Shown: in pieces, positions 28,264 to 35,844 of the stretch
Numbering within the stretch: the stretch's first letter is position 1
Layout: each line of letters starts with the position of its first letter
Assembly: GCF_018918345.1 (NCBI RefSeq)
Contig: NZ_JAHLQI010000002.1
Span: 62,001-126,000, forward strand
Reading direction: 5' to 3'
DNA: 64,000 bases
From: Butyricicoccus intestinisimiae
GTDB lineage: Bacteria; Bacillota; Clostridia; Oscillospirales; Butyricicoccaceae
The notes under the pieces: model-generated
Told to the model about the DNA's origin: nothing
Databases searched by the model: none
What the model saw: the letters and a program-made list of their open reading frames with translations, nothing else
Translations under genes and position numbers: made by a program

Positions 28264-28325
28264 TCGGGTTTGTACAGGTTGTCAATCGCGTCCAATTCAC
28301 CGGAACAATTTCGCCGCAGAAATAC

Positions 28326-28364
28326 AAAAAGTCCCGACCAGAAATCTGGTCGGGACTCTTGTTT
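28326..28364 (-). terminator. Intrinsic terminator of the G5/3D-domain gene
   Basis: A 12-bp GC-rich perfect stem (28331-28342 with 28345-28356, tight loop) is followed on the minus strand by a T-tract. It ends the 3D-domain gene ahead of the rsmA promoter. Confidence 0.88.
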
Positions 28365-28380
28365 TCTGTTTGTCGGGGGG

Positions 28381-29391
28381 TTAGCCCAGAACGTGTACGG
28401 TAACGCTGCGGCGGCCGAAGCTGTTGCATGCGGACTCGCTGTTCATGTACAGGTCGATGCGGTTGCCCTTGATGGCTCCGCCGGTATCCGCTGCGACTGC
28501 GTAGCCGTAGCCCTCGATGTACAGGCGGGTGCCCAGCGGGATGACGCGCGGGTCAACTGCCACGCGGCCAACTGCTGCTGCCATGCCGCTCGCCGTGGTG
28601 CCGCCGCCGGAATATGCGGTAGCTTCCATGGTGATGGTGCGGGAGGAGCTAGACGGTGCGCCGGAAGAAGAAGTCGAAGATGTGGTTACCACTGGCTCCT
28701 TGGTGCCGTTCTCCACAATCTTGTTGACCGGCTGCTCCAGAACGCGGGAACCGGTCTGCACGATGGAAACCTGCACGCCGTCATGGTAGGTGTACTCCAG
28801 CGTAATCTCTTCCTTGCCGTTGACGCCTTCCTGTGCCACGCGGCTCTTGCCCTTCTCCAGCTCGCTGGTCTCACGGGTCTCGGTCGAGTACGCGATGTCC
28901 TTGGTCTCGGTCATGGTCTTGGTGGTGACGCGGGTGACCTTGATGGTAGTCGCCTCGGTCAGCATGGTGTCCTGTGCCGGCTCCACAATGTCGTTCTCGC
29001 CAACCTCTACGCCAGCCTGACGCAGGATGTCGGAAACGCGGGCGTCGCCGGTGTGGATGGTCTTGGTCTGACCGTCCGCAGCCACCGTGACATCGTACTT
29101 TGCCTTGACGGAAACGGTGTAGCCGTTCTCGTCCTCTACAACAGACGTGATGTTGTACTCGCCTGCGTCAAACGAGGACTGGCGCAGCGCGGTCTCTGCA
29201 TTGCTCTCGTGCAGAACAACGGTGTCGGTATTGGTGCCATCGGTTACGGTGTAAGTATCCATGCCAACGGCGATAACCGGAAAGGTCATGCTGGTGGTCA
29301 GAACCAGCGCTGCCAGCGGAACTGCGCGGCGCTTCAGGTGTACGCGGGTTACCGTATGATGAAATGTTTTTACTCTATGAAGAAAACTCAT
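28381..29391 (-). CDS. Exported DUF348/G5/3D-domain cell-wall protein (RpfB/YabE-like)
   Basis: The 336-residue protein has a basic N-terminus and a hydrophobic signal/anchor at about residues 24-42. Ubiquitin-like DUF348 repeats follow (VLHESNAETALRQS; IHTGDARVSDILRQAG), then a G5 domain with the usual TRV/ETRET pattern. A Ser/Thr-rich linker leads to a C-terminal 3D domain (MEATAYSGGG, GTRLYIEGYG, AADTGGAIKGNRIDLYM). The 3D domain is related to MltA-type lytic transglycosylases, so a role in peptidoglycan remodelling is likely. The enzymatic activity is not proven. Confidence 0.88.
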   Translation of the reverse strand: MSFLHRVKTFHHTVTRVHLKRRAVPLAALVLTTSMTFPVIAVGMDTYTVTDGTNTDTVVLHESNAETALRQSSFDAGEYNITSVVEDENGYTVSVKAKYDVTVAADGQTKTIHTGDARVSDILRQAGVEVGENDIVEPAQDTMLTEATTIKVTRVTTKTMTETKDIAYSTETRETSELEKGKSRVAQEGVNGKEEITLEYTYHDGVQVSIVQTGSRVLEQPVNKIVENGTKEPVVTTSSTSSSGAPSSSSRTITMEATAYSGGGTTASGMAAAVGRVAVDPRVIPLGTRLYIEGYGYAVAADTGGAIKGNRIDLYMNSESACNSFGRRSVTVHVLG

Positions 29392-29527
29392 AAGACTCCT
29401 TTCGTCTCGCCATGTACGTAGACTGTTTGCGTATATGGTATCCGCCTCGCGTGCTGCGTCAGCGGATGGAAATTACAACTCAAATGCAATTTGATTACAT
29501 TTCGGTTACAGCACTTAATTTACGAGC

Positions 29528-29556
29528 ATTCTAGCGCAGATATTCTTGGAAGTCAA
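29528..29556 (-). promoter_or_regulatory. Sigma-A promoter with structured leader upstream of the G5/3D gene
   Basis: On the minus strand, TTGACT and TAGAAT lie 17 bases apart. The leader is about 130 bases and holds a stem (29450-29455 with 29462-29467) close to the ribosome site. I could not match the leader to a known riboswitch class. Confidence 0.75.
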
Positions 29557-29822
29557 GGTTTTTCCAAACTTTTTTGCCACTGTTTACAATTTGTTCACAA
29601 TCCATTCATATTTCATTTGGCAACATAGATAAAACGGCAGGTTATTTTGCGCCGTGCATTGTGCACATTTGAATTTCGCGCATTTTTTCATATTTCCGTT
29701 TTTCTTCGCCTATTTTCCCGTTTATTTTTGCAGTTTTTGCCTTGTCCGCTGGCTTTTTTTTCAATTGCGTGTACAATAAAAGGAGAGGGATGTTTTCGTC
29801 CCGCGAAGGGAGGCTTTTGTCT

Positions 29823-30794
29823 ATGCCGAATCTACTGACCGCTTCCACCCTGCCCGATGTCGTGTATCACTACTGCAGCGTGGACACCTTTTTCCAAATC
29901 ATCACCAACCACACACTGCGCCTATCCGACATTGAAAAGAGCAACGACTTCATGGAGAAAAAATGGGCCATCCGGCAGTGTCTGGAGCACATCAAAAACA
30001 ACCTGACCAACCCCGCCTATCCGTGCAGCAAGCAGCCGGAGCTTGCCTCTGCGCTGCTCGCCGGTATGGAGCAACAGTTTCAGCGGTACAACACGATGAT
30101 TCTCGCCGCCTGCTTCTCCTCCGAGCGCGACCTGCTCAGCCAGTGGCGCGGCTACGGAGACAACGGATACGGCGTGTGCATCGGCGTCTCCTCCGGCACC
30201 GCCTTTGAGCGCGCCTTTCGCCGCGCCCAGCGCTACCTCGGGCTCAAGGGCAGCGCCCGCGATTTGCCGGACGGGCTGCTGTTCCACAACGTCCAATACT
30301 CCACCGAAAACATCGAGTCGATTTGCATGCGCATGTTCTGCATCCACATGCAGTGGCTGCCGCTGCGCGTTTCGATTGAGATGGCTGCCGCCGAGCTGGT
30401 GCGCATGATGTATCCGGTGCTGCCGTTTTTCAAGTCCAGAGCGTTTTCCGAGGAAGCGGAGTGGCGCTGCGTGTACTATCCGCCGCTGCCCGCCCCGCCG
30501 TATGAGAACGACACCTTCGACGAGGGCGCGTTTGACGAGCAGCTTGTGCAGCAGGTGACCGAACAGCAGCTGGATCTGTTTCGCATGCTGCCCATCAATT
30601 ACCGCCTGCGCGAAAAGAACCTCGTGCCATACCGCGACATCTCGTTCAGCTCCCCGTGCCAGTCGTTCATCCGCAGCGTGACAATCGGGCCGAAGTGCCC
30701 GCTCGACCGCGAGACCGTCAAGCTGTTTCTGGAGCGCTACCGCATCCCGATTGACATGAAGAACATCTATCTGTCGGACGTTTCGTATCGGTGA
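29823..30794 (+). CDS. DUF2971-family protein
   Basis: A 323-residue cytoplasmic protein with the DUF2971 motifs in order: VVYHYCSVDTFFQII, LRLSDIEKSNDFME, CFSSERDLLSQWRGYGDNG with CIG, then FSEEAEWRCVY and a distal IRSVTIGPKC. Function is unknown. The H-Y, S and E-W-R pattern recalls ADP-ribosyltransferase-like folds, which is inference only. The start is ATG 29823 after GGGAGGC. An in-frame ATG at 29790 also has a nearby AGGAG, but a -10-like TACAAT at 29772 would place the transcript start almost on top of it. Confidence 0.8.
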   Translation: MPNLLTASTLPDVVYHYCSVDTFFQIITNHTLRLSDIEKSNDFMEKKWAIRQCLEHIKNNLTNPAYPCSKQPELASALLAGMEQQFQRYNTMILAACFSSERDLLSQWRGYGDNGYGVCIGVSSGTAFERAFRRAQRYLGLKGSARDLPDGLLFHNVQYSTENIESICMRMFCIHMQWLPLRVSIEMAAAELVRMMYPVLPFFKSRAFSEEAEWRCVYYPPLPAPPYENDTFDEGAFDEQLVQQVTEQQLDLFRMLPINYRLREKNLVPYRDISFSSPCQSFIRSVTIGPKCPLDRETVKLFLERYRIPIDMKNIYLSDVSYR

Positions 30795-30810
30795 TACATA
30801 TATATAAGAT

Positions 30811-30849
30811 AAAACATCCCCTGCGCAGACCGTGCGCGGGGGATGTTTC
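30811..30849 (+). terminator. Intrinsic terminator after the DUF2971 gene
   Basis: A long GC-rich hairpin lies 17 bases after the stop codon. Arm 30812-30820 pairs with 30839-30847 through an inner GCGCA-rich stem, and a T-tract follows. Confidence 0.85.
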
Positions 30850-30875
30850 TTGACATATTATATCAAATCATTACA

Positions 30876-30914
30876 GAAAAAAGTGAGCCGTCTGCCGCAA
30901 ACAGATAGCTCACT
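30876..30914 (-). terminator. Minus-strand intrinsic terminator
   Basis: Read on the minus strand, a stem of seven base pairs (plus an inner TCTG/CAGA) is followed directly by TTTTTT. It could end transcripts of the LRR/zinc-ribbon gene about 150 bases after its stop. Confidence 0.6.
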
Positions 30915-31060
30915 GCGCATAGAGAGTTCCCGCTCTCATCGCTTAAAGTAGACTATTTTTCGTGGCAACCGTCTGGTTTCCACACTTTTTTATTATCGGT
31001 TGCATCGCGGCGAATGTCACGCTCTCCCGTTCCGGAAAATCCGGTGCGGGAGAGCTTTTT
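30884..31060 (+). ncRNA. Candidate structured small RNA between convergent genes
   Basis: About 175 bases of non-coding sequence lie between the DUF2971 terminator and the end of the next gene. A consensus TTGACA at 30850-30855 and a weak -10 (TACAGA at 30872) precede it. It contains several hairpins: 30882-30888 with 30908-30914, a GTGG-CAACC/GGTTT-CCAC stem near 30962-30983, and a strong terminal stem 31021-31029 with 31047-31055 followed by TTTTT. It does not match tRNA, SRP, 6S, tmRNA or a riboswitch that I know. The first hairpin also works as a minus-strand terminator, so the strand is not certain. Confidence 0.4.
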
Positions 31061-31063
31061 CAT

Positions 31064-31461
31064 TCAGTTGATTCGTCCGCAGAAGGTGCACACGCGCATC
31101 ACGCTTCCCTTGAGCGCGCCGCCGCAGAACTGGCAGCGGTCCTCCAAGCACCAGACCGTCGGGCACTCCCAAGTCAGCTGTACGTGTTCGCGCAGACCAA
31201 GGTAGTCCCGCAGCGCCGCCGGTTGTGAAAACCGCTTGCCGTCTCGTCCTCCACCTCGCCCAAGATTTCCACGCACTTGAGCGCGCGGCAGCCGGCGAAC
31301 AGCTTCTCTGCGCACAGCTGCGTGTGGTTCGCCGGAATGGTCAGCTGCTCCAGCGTATCATTTTCTCCGCACGCGCCCGCCGCAATGCGGCGCACATGTG
31401 CCGGAACCGTCAAGGTTTGCTCCTGCCCGATTTGCACGAGCGTCTGTTCCTGTATTTCCAT
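31064..31461 (-). pseudogene. LRR_5-like/zinc-ribbon protein gene, frameshifted
   Basis: The ATG at 31461 has a good AGGAGAGAG site. The first frame encodes about 78 residues with a BspA-like leucine-rich-repeat pattern (IAAGACGEND, LEQLTIPANH). The last 60 residues, with two CxxC knuckles (CQFCGG, CTFCG) and a proper stop at 31064, are in another frame. Adding one T at the four-T run on the coding strand (plus AAAA 31228-31231) joins them into one protein of about 132 residues reading SGFSQPAALRDYL at the junction. It is either a real single-base loss or a sequencing error. Confidence 0.72.
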
Positions 31462-31525
31462 GGGTTCTCTCTCCTGTGCGTTTTTTCCAGTATAGCACGG
31501 GCGTGCGGAGGCTGCAACAGGGAAA

Positions 31526-33088
31526 TTATTCGCCCAAAATTGCCTTCAAGTCCTCTTCCGGTGTGCTGATCGGCGCAATATGATAGTGCTCTACTAAGAA
31601 TTGCAGGACGTTGGGAGAAAGAAATGCCGGAAGCGTGGGGCCAAGGCGAATGTTTTGAATGCCAAGATACAGCAGCGTCAGCAGAATGCACACTGCCTTT
31701 TGCTCATACCAAGACAGCACCATAGACAGCGGCAGTTCATTGACCCCGCAGTCAAATGCCTTTGCCAGCGCGACCGCAACCTGAATTGCACCATAGGCAT
31801 CGTTGCACTGTCCGACATCCATCAGACGCGGCAGACCGCCAATCGTGCCGAGATCCAAATCGTTAAACCGGTATTTACCGCAGGCAAGCGTCAGTACAAC
31901 CGTGTCCGGCGGCGTCTGTTTGACAAACTCCGTGTAGTAGTTTCTGCCCGGACGCGCACCGTCACAGCCGCCGACCAAGAAGAAATGGCGAATTGCACCG
32001 GATTTGACAGCATCTACTATCTGATCGGCAGCGCGCAAAATCGCGCCGTGTCCAAAGCCGGTTGTCACGGTGTGCCCGCCATTGATGCCGGTAAACGGCT
32101 GATCTTCTGCATAGCCGCCCAGCTCCAGCGCTTTTTCGATGACCGGCGTGAAATCGCGGGCTTCATCAATGTGCACCATTTCCGGATACGAGACCACTTC
32201 CGTGGTAAACACACGGTCTGCATAGCTCGGGCGCGGCGGCATCAGGCAGTTTGTTGTAAACAAAATCGGCGCCGGAATGTTGTCAAATTCCTTTTGCTGG
32301 TTTTGCCATGCCGTGCCAAAATTGCCCTTCAAATGCGGATATTTTTTCAGCTCCGGATAGCCGTGCGCCGGAAGCATCTCGCCGTGCGTATACACGGCAA
32401 CGCCCTTATCCTTGGTCTGTTCCAGCAAGCATTTGAGGTCGTACAAATCGTGTCCGGTGACAACGATAAACGGACCCTTTTCAACGGTCAGCGGAACAGT
32501 GGTCGGCTCCGGTATGCCGTAGGTTTCCGTATTCGCCTTGTCCAGCAGTGCCATGCAGGCAAGATTTTTCTCGCCGACTTCTAAAACAATCGGCAGCAGC
32601 TCATCCATGCCCCATGTGTCCTCTCCGACTGCGCACAGCGCTTTGACAAAAAATGCATCCAGCTGCGCATCGGTATAGCCCAAAATCATCGCATGATAGG
32701 CATATGCTGCCATGCCGCGAATGCCGAACAAAATGAGAGATTTTAAGCTGCGAATGTCCTCCTGTGCATCCCACACCTTTTTCATATCATAATCCGCCGT
32801 TCCCGCCGGAAGCTCTCGATGAATGGCGTCTATGCGCTGCTGAATGGTCACATCGTTGAAATTGACATTGGTGACGGTTGTAAACAGACCATCTATAATC
32901 TGTTTGCTGATTTTCGCCGAAACGGTTTGCTTGCCCTGTATCGTGCGCGCCAGCGCAATCAATGCGCCGGTCAGTGCATCCTGTAAATTGGCAGTGTTTG
33001 CCTGCTTGCCGCAGACGCCGGCTCTTCCCGTACATCCGGTACAGCCCGCTGTCTGCTCACATTGAAAACAAAACATGTTGTGCTTCAT
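31526..33088 (-). CDS. hcp: Hybrid-cluster protein (hydroxylamine reductase / S-nitrosylase)
   Basis: A 520-residue class I-like Hcp. Cysteines 7, 10, 16/19 and 26 form the N-terminal Fe-S cluster motif. The hybrid [4Fe-2O-2S] cluster ligands lie in the VTGHDLYDLK, FTTNCLMPP, GGCDGARPGRNYY and LTLACGKYRFN segments. It deals with nitric oxide or hydroxylamine stress in anaerobes. No hcr reductase gene is adjacent. A TATACT -10-like element lies about 35 bases upstream. Confidence 0.93.
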   Translation of the reverse strand: MKHNMFCFQCEQTAGCTGCTGRAGVCGKQANTANLQDALTGALIALARTIQGKQTVSAKISKQIIDGLFTTVTNVNFNDVTIQQRIDAIHRELPAGTADYDMKKVWDAQEDIRSLKSLILFGIRGMAAYAYHAMILGYTDAQLDAFFVKALCAVGEDTWGMDELLPIVLEVGEKNLACMALLDKANTETYGIPEPTTVPLTVEKGPFIVVTGHDLYDLKCLLEQTKDKGVAVYTHGEMLPAHGYPELKKYPHLKGNFGTAWQNQQKEFDNIPAPILFTTNCLMPPRPSYADRVFTTEVVSYPEMVHIDEARDFTPVIEKALELGGYAEDQPFTGINGGHTVTTGFGHGAILRAADQIVDAVKSGAIRHFFLVGGCDGARPGRNYYTEFVKQTPPDTVVLTLACGKYRFNDLDLGTIGGLPRLMDVGQCNDAYGAIQVAVALAKAFDCGVNELPLSMVLSWYEQKAVCILLTLLYLGIQNIRLGPTLPAFLSPNVLQFLVEHYHIAPISTPEEDLKAILGE

Positions 33089-33130
33089 GATAGTCCCTCC
33101 TATTTGATGGTGTCCTTAGTATACCCAGAG

Positions 33131-33175
33131 AAAGCAAAAAAGTCCGTTGGAAATCCAACGAACTTTTTCTTTTTT
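33131..33175. terminator. Intrinsic terminator after cls (bidirectional form)
   Basis: A hairpin (33131-33140 with 33145-33154) has T-tracts on both strands. On the minus strand it follows the cls stop and precedes hcp. Confidence 0.78.
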
Positions 33176-33182
33176 TTGACTT

Positions 33183-34766
33183 TTACAGCAACGGCGCAAA
33201 CAGGCGCAGGAACATCTGTCCCAAGCGCAGCATGCGGCCGTGTCCGGTTGTGTATTCCTCTGTGACCTCCCGACACTGCAAAAAGGTCCGCTCAAAATCC
33301 CGCTTTGTCTCCAGCACCGCCGGATGGCCGATGTACAGACAGCCGTTTTCAAAATGATGGTACAGACTGCGGTAGTCCAGATTGATGGTGCCGCAGGTCG
33401 CCGCCTCATCATCGGTCACGCACATTTTACAGTGGCAGAATCCCGGTGTCCACTCATACACCCGCACGCCGTTTCGCGTCAGGCTGCTGTAATAGGAACG
33501 TGTCACCTGATACACCATCTTTTTGTCCGGAATGCCCGGCGTAATGACGCGGACATCCACGCCGCGTTTGGCGGCAAGCCCCATGGCGTGAATCATCTCG
33601 TCGGTCAAAATCAGATACGGCGTGATAAACCAGCAATACTTCGTTGCTTTGTTGAGCAGGCTGATGTATACTTCTTCTCCCACCTGTTCATCGTCCAGCG
33701 GGCTGTCCGCATACGGCTGGATAAAGCCGTGCAGCTCCGGTTTTGGCGCAAATTCCGGCAGATATTCCGCGATGTGCGGCTGTGCATGCTGTTCCTCCTC
33801 TTTGCGCTTGACGGCGTGCCAGTTTTCCAAAAATGTCACGGTCAGACTGCGCACGGCTTCGCCGCGCAGCTCAATGCCGGTGTCCTTCCACTGTCCATAC
33901 GGGTGCGTCAGATTGAAATACTCGTTGGCGAGATTGTAGCCGCCGGTAAAGCCAATGGTTCCGTCTATCACGGTGATTTTGCGGTGGTCGCGGTTGTTCA
34001 AAAACAGATTGAGGCCCGGCATCAGCGGATTGAAAATACAGCACTGAATGCCCAGCTTTTCCATGCGCTTGACAAAATCCTTATTGATAAAGCCAATGCT
34101 GCCCATGTCATCGTAAAAGACGCGAATTTCCACGCCCGCCTTGGCGCGCTCCGCCAAAATCTCTTGGATGCCGTGCCACGCCTCCGCGTCCTCAATCGCA
34201 TGATACTCCATAAAAATGAAGCGCTTTGCCTGCCGCAGCGCTTGTTTCTGTGCTTCCAGACCTTCTTCGGCACAAAAATACCGCAACTGTGTGTTTTGAT
34301 ACACCGGATATTTGCTGTTGCGCAGCAGATACTGGGAGACATTTGCCAGCTGCGCATCCTGTTTTTCCAGTGCCTGCATGGCGGCTTGTGTGTGCTGTCC
34401 CGTCTCGCCCTCTGTCAGCAGCGGATACAGCTTGGCATCAATGTCCTCATACCGCTTGCGCATCGCCCATGTGCCGCCGTTGAGACCGACCAGAAAATAC
34501 AAAAACACGCCCAAAACCGGAAAAACCAAAATTAGAATAATCCACGGCGTTTTCATACTGGATGTCTTGTGCTGTGCATAAATGGCGAGAACCAACAGCG
34601 CACCGACAATATAGGTACACGTCTGAATCCACGGCGCGTAGCGATTGAGCTTCGTGAACATCATGGCGATAAACACCACTTCCAGCAAAATCGCCAGCGC
34701 ACAGAACGCCAATCGCCCGACGCTGTTTTTCACAGCGGTTTTGCTCTCTACTCGTGAATGGCTCAT
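33183..34766 (-). CDS. cls: Cardiolipin synthase (phospholipase D family)
   Basis: A 527-residue membrane enzyme with two N-terminal transmembrane helices (within residues ~13-36 and ~72-93). It has two HKD catalytic motifs: HRKITVIDG in the middle and HCKMCVTDD near the C-terminus. It condenses two phosphatidylglycerols to cardiolipin. It is divergent from the padR module, and its promoter abuts one of the palindromic operators there. Confidence 0.93.
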   Translation of the reverse strand: MSHSRVESKTAVKNSVGRLAFCALAILLEVVFIAMMFTKLNRYAPWIQTCTYIVGALLVLAIYAQHKTSSMKTPWIILILVFPVLGVFLYFLVGLNGGTWAMRKRYEDIDAKLYPLLTEGETGQHTQAAMQALEKQDAQLANVSQYLLRNSKYPVYQNTQLRYFCAEEGLEAQKQALRQAKRFIFMEYHAIEDAEAWHGIQEILAERAKAGVEIRVFYDDMGSIGFINKDFVKRMEKLGIQCCIFNPLMPGLNLFLNNRDHRKITVIDGTIGFTGGYNLANEYFNLTHPYGQWKDTGIELRGEAVRSLTVTFLENWHAVKRKEEEQHAQPHIAEYLPEFAPKPELHGFIQPYADSPLDDEQVGEEVYISLLNKATKYCWFITPYLILTDEMIHAMGLAAKRGVDVRVITPGIPDKKMVYQVTRSYYSSLTRNGVRVYEWTPGFCHCKMCVTDDEAATCGTINLDYRSLYHHFENGCLYIGHPAVLETKRDFERTFLQCREVTEEYTTGHGRMLRLGQMFLRLFAPLL

Positions 34767-34796
34767 TGTTCAGCTCCTTTCCGTTCGTATTGTTCT

Positions 34797-34825
34797 ATTA
34801 TACCGCATTCTCATGCTTTTTCCAA
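34797..34825 (-). promoter_or_regulatory. Sigma-A promoter of cls
   Basis: On the minus strand, TTGGAA and a perfect TATAAT are separated by 17 bases. The -35 ends two bases from the palindrome at 34828-34848. Confidence 0.75.
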
Positions 34826-34827
34826 CT

Positions 34828-34917
34828 ATATATAAAATTTTTATATATCCTCTTGACATCGAGAAACTTCGTGCTATACTAAATATATAAAAAATTTATA
34901 TATAAAGATTTTATATA
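34828..34917. promoter_or_regulatory. Three TATATAAA-type palindromes, probable PadR operators
   Basis: Three inverted repeats share the half-site TATATAAA. They are 34828-34848 (10-1-10, perfect), 34883-34903 (9-3-9) and 34899-34917 (8-3-8), the last two overlapping. They flank the padR promoter, and the first touches the divergent cls promoter. Autoregulation by the downstream PadR protein is the natural reading, but it is inference. Confidence 0.65.
34853..34880 (+). promoter_or_regulatory. Sigma-A promoter of the padR-DUF1700-DUF4097 operon
   Basis: TTGACA and TATACT lie 16 bases apart, directly between two of the palindromes. Repressor bound at 34883-34917 would cover the transcription start. 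Confidence 0.82.
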
Positions 34918-34939
34918 CTATAGAAAAGGAGTTGATGGC

Positions 34940-35257
34940 ATGTATTTTCCTGTATCCTCTCTGCTGATCGAGTATTTGATTCTGACCATTGTGCAGACGC
35001 AGGATTCGTATGGCTACGAAATCAGTCAGACAATCAAGCTCGCCGCAGACATCAAAGAATCCACGCTGTATCCGATTCTCAAAAAGCTGGAGAAATCCGG
35101 TTATCTCACCACCTATTCCCAGCTGCATCAGGGACGCAAACGCAAGTATTATTCGATTACCGCGCTTGGAAAACAGCAAATCCAACAGTTACATGAGGAA
35201 TGGGTGTCTTATCGGGACACCATTGAAGGCATCATTGAAGGGAGGCTTCGCAAATGA
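34940..35257 (+). CDS. PadR-family transcriptional regulator
   Basis: A 105-residue winged helix-turn-helix protein (DSYGYEISQTIK, ESTLYPILKKLEKSGYL, GRKRKYYSITALGK) of the short PadR subfamily 2. AAAGGAG precedes the ATG. Its stop overlaps the next start as ATGA. The padR-DUF1700-DUF4097 arrangement is widespread in Firmicutes and is usually linked to cell-envelope stress. Confidence 0.92.
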   Translation: MYFPVSSLLIEYLILTIVQTQDSYGYEISQTIKLAADIKESTLYPILKKLEKSGYLTTYSQLHQGRKRKYYSITALGKQQIQQLHEEWVSYRDTIEGIIEGRLRK

Positions 35258-35841
35258 CCAAACAGGTATATCTTGACCAGCTGCGCAAATACTTGAAAAA
35301 GCTGCCAGCTGAGGACTATGCAGACGCGATGGAGTATTTCACGGAATATTTTGAAGAAGCAGACGAAGAACAATCACAGCAGCTCATGCATGAGCTGGGC
35401 ACACCCAAGGAGGCAGCTCGTGAACTGATTCAAAATCTGCTGGACAAAAAAATCACGGAGCAGGCAGACGGTACCGCTCCCAAAAAGAAATCTCATATTT
35501 TTTGGATTGCATTTCTGGCCATTTGCGCCGCACCCATCGGCATCCCGTTATTGATCGCCGTTTTGCTCGTCTTATTGGCACTTTTGATATGTGCCGCAGC
35601 CATCGTATTTGCGGTAGGATGCTGTGCCGCAGCCTTCTTCCTTGTCGGCGGCAAATTGGTGATCCGCGGACTGCTCGCCATTCCCTATTCCCTGTCCGGT
35701 GCCGGTATGATTGCCGGAAGCGGCCTGCTCACTCTCGGTCTCAGCATTCTTGCCGTTGTGCTCGGTATCTATCTGTGCAAGTGGTGCTGTATGTTGTTCG
35801 CTAAGCTCGCCCGTTGGATTTCGCAGAAAAGGAGACGATAA
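35254..35841 (+). CDS. DUF1700-family membrane protein
   Basis: A 195-residue protein. The N-terminal cytoplasmic helical domain (YLDQLRKYLKKLPAED, YFTEYFEEA, ELGTPKEAARELI) is typical of DUF1700. Several transmembrane helices follow from about residue 80 to the end. It is translationally coupled to padR. Its role is unknown, but it probably acts with the DUF4097 protein at the membrane. Confidence 0.88.
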   Translation: MTKQVYLDQLRKYLKKLPAEDYADAMEYFTEYFEEADEEQSQQLMHELGTPKEAARELIQNLLDKKITEQADGTAPKKKSHIFWIAFLAICAAPIGIPLLIAVLLVLLALLICAAAIVFAVGCCAAAFFLVGGKLVIRGLLAIPYSLSGAGMIAGSGLLTLGLSILAVVLGIYLCKWCCMLFAKLARWISQKRRR

Positions 35842-35844
35842 CTC

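Noticed and set aside
28184-28330. Cobalamin riboswitch upstream of the rsmA-cob operon
   Set aside because: The leader after the promoter is only about 45 bases, and no B12-box-like or kissing-loop segments are present.
28231-29421. Plus-strand open frame of nearly 400 codons opposite the G5/3D gene
   Set aside because: The minus-strand protein has recognisable domains, a signal sequence and a promoter. The plus frame is Cys/Ala/Gly-rich with no start site and crosses a terminator.
30884-31060. 6S, SRP, tmRNA or known riboswitch identity for the candidate RNA
   Set aside because: The SRP GGAA tetraloop context, tmRNA ends, the 6S rod with central bubble and common riboswitch core motifs were looked for and not found.
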